This document shows, piece after piece, positions 61,671 to 64,000 of a DNA stretch of 64,000 nucleotides. How positions within the stretch are numbered: position 1 is the stretch's first letter; every line of letters begins with the position of its first letter. The DNA lies in assembly GCA_017436255.1 (NCBI GenBank), contig JAFSDK010000012.1, forward strand, positions 1 to 64,000. Direction: 5' to 3'. Made by a program: the position numbers and the translations under genes. Origin of the DNA: Clostridia bacterium (GTDB lineage Bacteria; Bacillota; Clostridia; Oscillospirales; Acutalibacteraceae). The notes beneath the pieces are model-generated. The model worked only from the letters and a program-made list of their open reading frames with translations, had not been told where the DNA came from and ran no database searches.

Positions 61671-63128
61671 ATGAAAACACCAGCAAAATTAGACGCTAAC
61701 GGTTACCGCAAGTTTGGTATGCGTGACTGCTTAGCCTACGCAGCAGGTGACCTTGGCTGTAATATGAGTTTCGCGCTTAAGGGCACAATGGCAATTTTCT
61801 GGACACAATTTATGAAAATGGACCTTTGGTATGCGTTATTGCTTATCATAGTTCAGGTTTGGGACGCTATCAACGACCCGCTTATTGGCTCAATCATCGA
61901 CGCTGATAGACATAAATATAAGAGAAACAAGTTTTTGGCTTACATATGGGCTGGTTCAATCGGACTTATCGTTGGCGGTGCTTGTTGTTTCTTGCCCTTC
62001 CCCAATGCACCTGTTTGGGCAAAATTTATAATCTTTATTGCGGGTTACGTAATCTGGGACGCTTTCTATACAGTTGCTAACGTTCCTTACGGTTCACTTC
62101 TTTCGCTTATTTCTAACGACGTTAAGGATAGAGCTTCACTTTCAGCTTGGCGTTCAGTAGGTTCTATTTTTGGCAATATGCTTCCCATGGTAATTCTTCC
62201 TTTTATTATTTATGATAAGGACAACAACCTTTTAGGCGAGCGTGTATTTATTGCTGCACTTATAATGGGTGTTTTAGGTTTCATCTGCTTCCAGTTTATG
62301 ATTAGAAACACAGAAATTCGCGTAAACACCGACGTTGCCCTTAACGAAGAGCCGCCTAAATTCAATGTATTTAAGGCTTTTGGTAACTTTATCAAAAACC
62401 GCCCTGCAGTTGGCGCAACTATCGCCGCTATGGGTATGTTCATTGGTATGCAGGGTGCCGCAACAGCTGTAACCGTTGTATTCCAATCTTATTTCAAAAA
62501 CGTTCAAATCTCGGGTATTGTTCAATTGTTTGCTATGATACCAATTGTTGTATTTACACCTTTAGCACGTAAAGCAGTTGCTAAATTCGGTAAAAAGGAA
62601 CTTGCTACATTTGGCTCTATCTGCTCAATGGCTTCTGGTTTAGGCTTATTTATTGTAATGCCTAACAACACCGGTCTTGACCTTATTCTCTACATCGTAT
62701 TCCAGCTTATCTTCTCATTAGGTCTTGGCATCTATTCAACGGTTTCTTGGGCTATGATGGGTGATGCTATCGACTACAATGAATGGAAAACAGGCACTCG
62801 TGAAGAAGGTACCGTATATTCGCTTCACTCATTCTTCCGTAAGTTAGCTCAGGGTATTGGACCTTCTTTGGTTCTTATCGTAATGGTTGCCTTCGGATAC
62901 GTTGGTGCCAACGAAGGTAATCAGGCATGGCAGGTGGCCATTAATATGCGTTATCTTGTTGCTGCTACCTATATGTTCTCTGCAATACTTCAGTTTATCG
63001 GTTTTGGTCTTGTTTACAACCTTGATAAAAAGACCCTCGCACATATGAACAAAGACCTTGGCAGAAATGTTGAATCTGACGACCTTTTAACATACACCAC
63101 AGCAGAAGACTCTGACAATTTAGCTTAA
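61671..63128 (+). CDS. GPH family glucuronide/sugar transporter
   Basis: 485 aa with twelve membrane segments. GPH-family markers are MRDCLAYAAGDLGCNMSFALKG at the N-terminus, the WDAINDPLIGSIIDADRHKYKRNKF loop, and late AMMGDAIDYNEWKTGTREEGTVYSLHSFFRKLAQG. This is the family of UidB/YicJ cation symporters for glycosides and hexuronides. GGGGA precedes the ATG. It is divergent from the uronate operon and followed by a family 2 glycosidase, so import of beta-glucuronides is likely. Confidence 0.92.
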   Translation: MKTPAKLDANGYRKFGMRDCLAYAAGDLGCNMSFALKGTMAIFWTQFMKMDLWYALLLIIVQVWDAINDPLIGSIIDADRHKYKRNKFLAYIWAGSIGLIVGGACCFLPFPNAPVWAKFIIFIAGYVIWDAFYTVANVPYGSLLSLISNDVKDRASLSAWRSVGSIFGNMLPMVILPFIIYDKDNNLLGERVFIAALIMGVLGFICFQFMIRNTEIRVNTDVALNEEPPKFNVFKAFGNFIKNRPAVGATIAAMGMFIGMQGAATAVTVVFQSYFKNVQISGIVQLFAMIPIVVFTPLARKAVAKFGKKELATFGSICSMASGLGLFIVMPNNTGLDLILYIVFQLIFSLGLGIYSTVSWAMMGDAIDYNEWKTGTREEGTVYSLHSFFRKLAQGIGPSLVLIVMVAFGYVGANEGNQAWQVAINMRYLVAATYMFSAILQFIGFGLVYNLDKKTLAHMNKDLGRNVESDDLLTYTTAEDSDNLA

Positions 63129-63138
63129 TTAGTTTGAT

Positions 63139-63168
63139 GCCCGATTGTCGAATACAATCGGGCGTTTT
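63139..63168 (+). terminator. Intra-operon terminator or attenuator
   Basis: GCCCGATTGT pairs with ACAATCGGGC and is followed by GTTTTC. It lies between the transporter and glycosidase genes and may lower expression of the latter. Confidence 0.65.
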
Positions 63169-63192
63169 CAATATTTTTTATGGAGGAACAAA

Positions 63193-64000
63193 ATGAGAAC
63201 TGTTTTTAATTTCAATGCCAAATGGGCGTTCACAAAGACTGCCACCGAAACACCCAGCGCTATCGATGCGGCGTACGAGGTTGTAGACTTACCGCATTCC
63301 TGGAATGCCATTGACGGACAGGATGGCGATAATGACTTTCATCGTGGCACCTGCTACTATGTGAAAAGTTTCAAAAAGTCTGAGTTGCCCGAAAGTGCAC
63401 TTTATTACCTGGAAATTAGAGGTGCTAACTCATCTGCCGACGTTTATTTAAACGGCGAAAAACTCGCCCACCACGACGGCGGTTATTCAACCTGGCGTGT
63501 AAATTTAACCGAAACACTCGCTGACGAAAACCTACTTGTTATTGCGGTTGACAATGCGCCAAACGAAACTGTATATCCGCAGATGGCAGACTTCACCTTC
63601 TATGGCGGTTTGTACCGTGACGTTAATATAATTTGCGTTAATGACTCACACTTTGATTTAGATTACTTCGGCGGCACAGGCCTTATGGTTACACCCGAAA
63701 TTAATGGTAAAGATGCCAAAGTTGATATTCAGGTTTGGGTAACAAATGCTAAAGACAATCAGTCGGTAAACTACGTAATTTGCGATGCCGACGGTGAATT
63801 AGTGGCTGCCGCACAGAGCAACGAGGGTATTGCTACTCTAAATATCGAAAACGTACACCTATGGCACGGACGTAAAGACCCCTATCTTTACACTGCTAAG
63901 GTTGAACTTGTTGAAGGTGGCAAGGTAATTGACGCCGTAGAAACTCGCTTTGGTTGCCGCACCTTCCAGATTGATGCCGAGCGCGGATTCATACTCAATG
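63193..64000 (+). CDS. GH2 glycoside hydrolase, probable beta-glucuronidase (N-terminal part)
   Basis: At least 269 aa, open at the window edge. The visible part holds the GH2 sugar-binding sandwich (VVDLPHSWNAIDGQDG, RGTCYYVKSF, SADVYLNGEKLAHHDGGY, PQMADFTFYGGLYRDV) and the start of the immunoglobulin-like domain (LWHGRKDPYLYTAKVEL, TRFGCRTF). The catalytic barrel lies beyond the edge, so substrate cannot be read directly. The TFYGGLYRDV and NEG-type pattern also occurs in beta-galactosidases. Position beside UxaC and UxuA supports beta-glucuronidase. GGAGG precedes the ATG. Confidence 0.88.
   Translation, partial: MRTVFNFNAKWAFTKTATETPSAIDAAYEVVDLPHSWNAIDGQDGDNDFHRGTCYYVKSFKKSELPESALYYLEIRGANSSADVYLNGEKLAHHDGGYSTWRVNLTETLADENLLVIAVDNAPNETVYPQMADFTFYGGLYRDVNIICVNDSHFDLDYFGGTGLMVTPEINGKDAKVDIQVWVTNAKDNQSVNYVICDADGELVAAAQSNEGIATLNIENVHLWHGRKDPYLYTAKVELVEGGKVIDAVETRFGCRTFQIDAERGFILN

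Overview
The window reads as a chromosomal segment of an anaerobic low-to-mid GC Clostridia species (Bacillota), most like a gut Oscillospirales or Ruminococcaceae-type bacterium. The evidence is strong AGGAGG-type ribosome sites, consensus sigma-A promoters, many U-tailed terminators, a FeoB-associated Cys-rich protein, a GGGtGRT-family gene, a DUF5058-family gene and a glucuronide-degradation cluster. The species assignment is inference.

Layout. 1-1000: repeat-rich patch with one unknown gene. 1028-6172: MFS transporter, GDPD phosphodiesterase, and a DUF5058/partner/M20 peptidase operon. 6214-10760: zinc-ribbon acyltransferase, then an MFS transporter fused to a family 2 glycosidase behind a hairpin-rich leader. 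10803-14959: MATE exporter, PAP2 phosphatase, PepSY lipoprotein, beta-helix lipoprotein. 14985-21505: arginine operon argGCJBDF (no argH) behind a promoter carrying ARG-box-like sites. 21792-24454: feoA-feoB-Cys-rich protein behind a perfect promoter and two GTTAGC palindromes. 24492-28552: TrkH/TrkA potassium uptake and a flavin reductase. 28720-30433: NifU-like scaffold plus GGGtGRT protein. 30481-31913: accessory patch with a RAYT transposase containing REP hairpins, a candidate ncRNA, and a divergent XRE/SLOG pair. 31928-37413: YwaF-like protein, KtrB/KtrA, RpiR regulator, galT. 37471-41209: tRNA-Ser(GGA), an array of hairpins with an 82-bp repeat at 400-bp spacing, and a three-gene phage tail-fibre cassette. 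41451-45465: acyltransferase, DUF4173 protein, XRE/DUF2975 pair, Ig-like exported protein. 45592-52648: comEC-holA-RNase M5-like-WYL operon and a Ca2+-type P-ATPase. 52744-56857: preQ1 riboswitch and queuosine-precursor transporter, a CofE-like protein, a 583-bp insertion bounded by 21-bp direct repeats, and a FAD-Rieske oxidoreductase. 56885-64000: glucuronate catabolism (SDR, UxuA, UxaC, AraC regulator) divergent from a GPH transporter and a second family 2 glycosidase that runs off the window.

How the genes work together: the right end encodes import of glucuronides, hydrolysis by the GH2 enzyme, and conversion of glucuronate by UxaC, the SDR reductase and UxuA towards 2-keto-3-deoxygluconate. 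The fused transporter-hydrolase near 8 kb probably does an analogous job for another glycoside. Two potassium systems, ferrous iron uptake and queuosine salvage fit a gut fermenter. The most unusual items are the MFS-GH2 fusion, the direct-repeat-bounded mini-insertion at 54909-55512, the NifU-like/GGGtGRT pair, the orphan tail-fibre cassette beside tRNA-Ser, and the unidentified structured RNA at about 31.05-31.20 kb.
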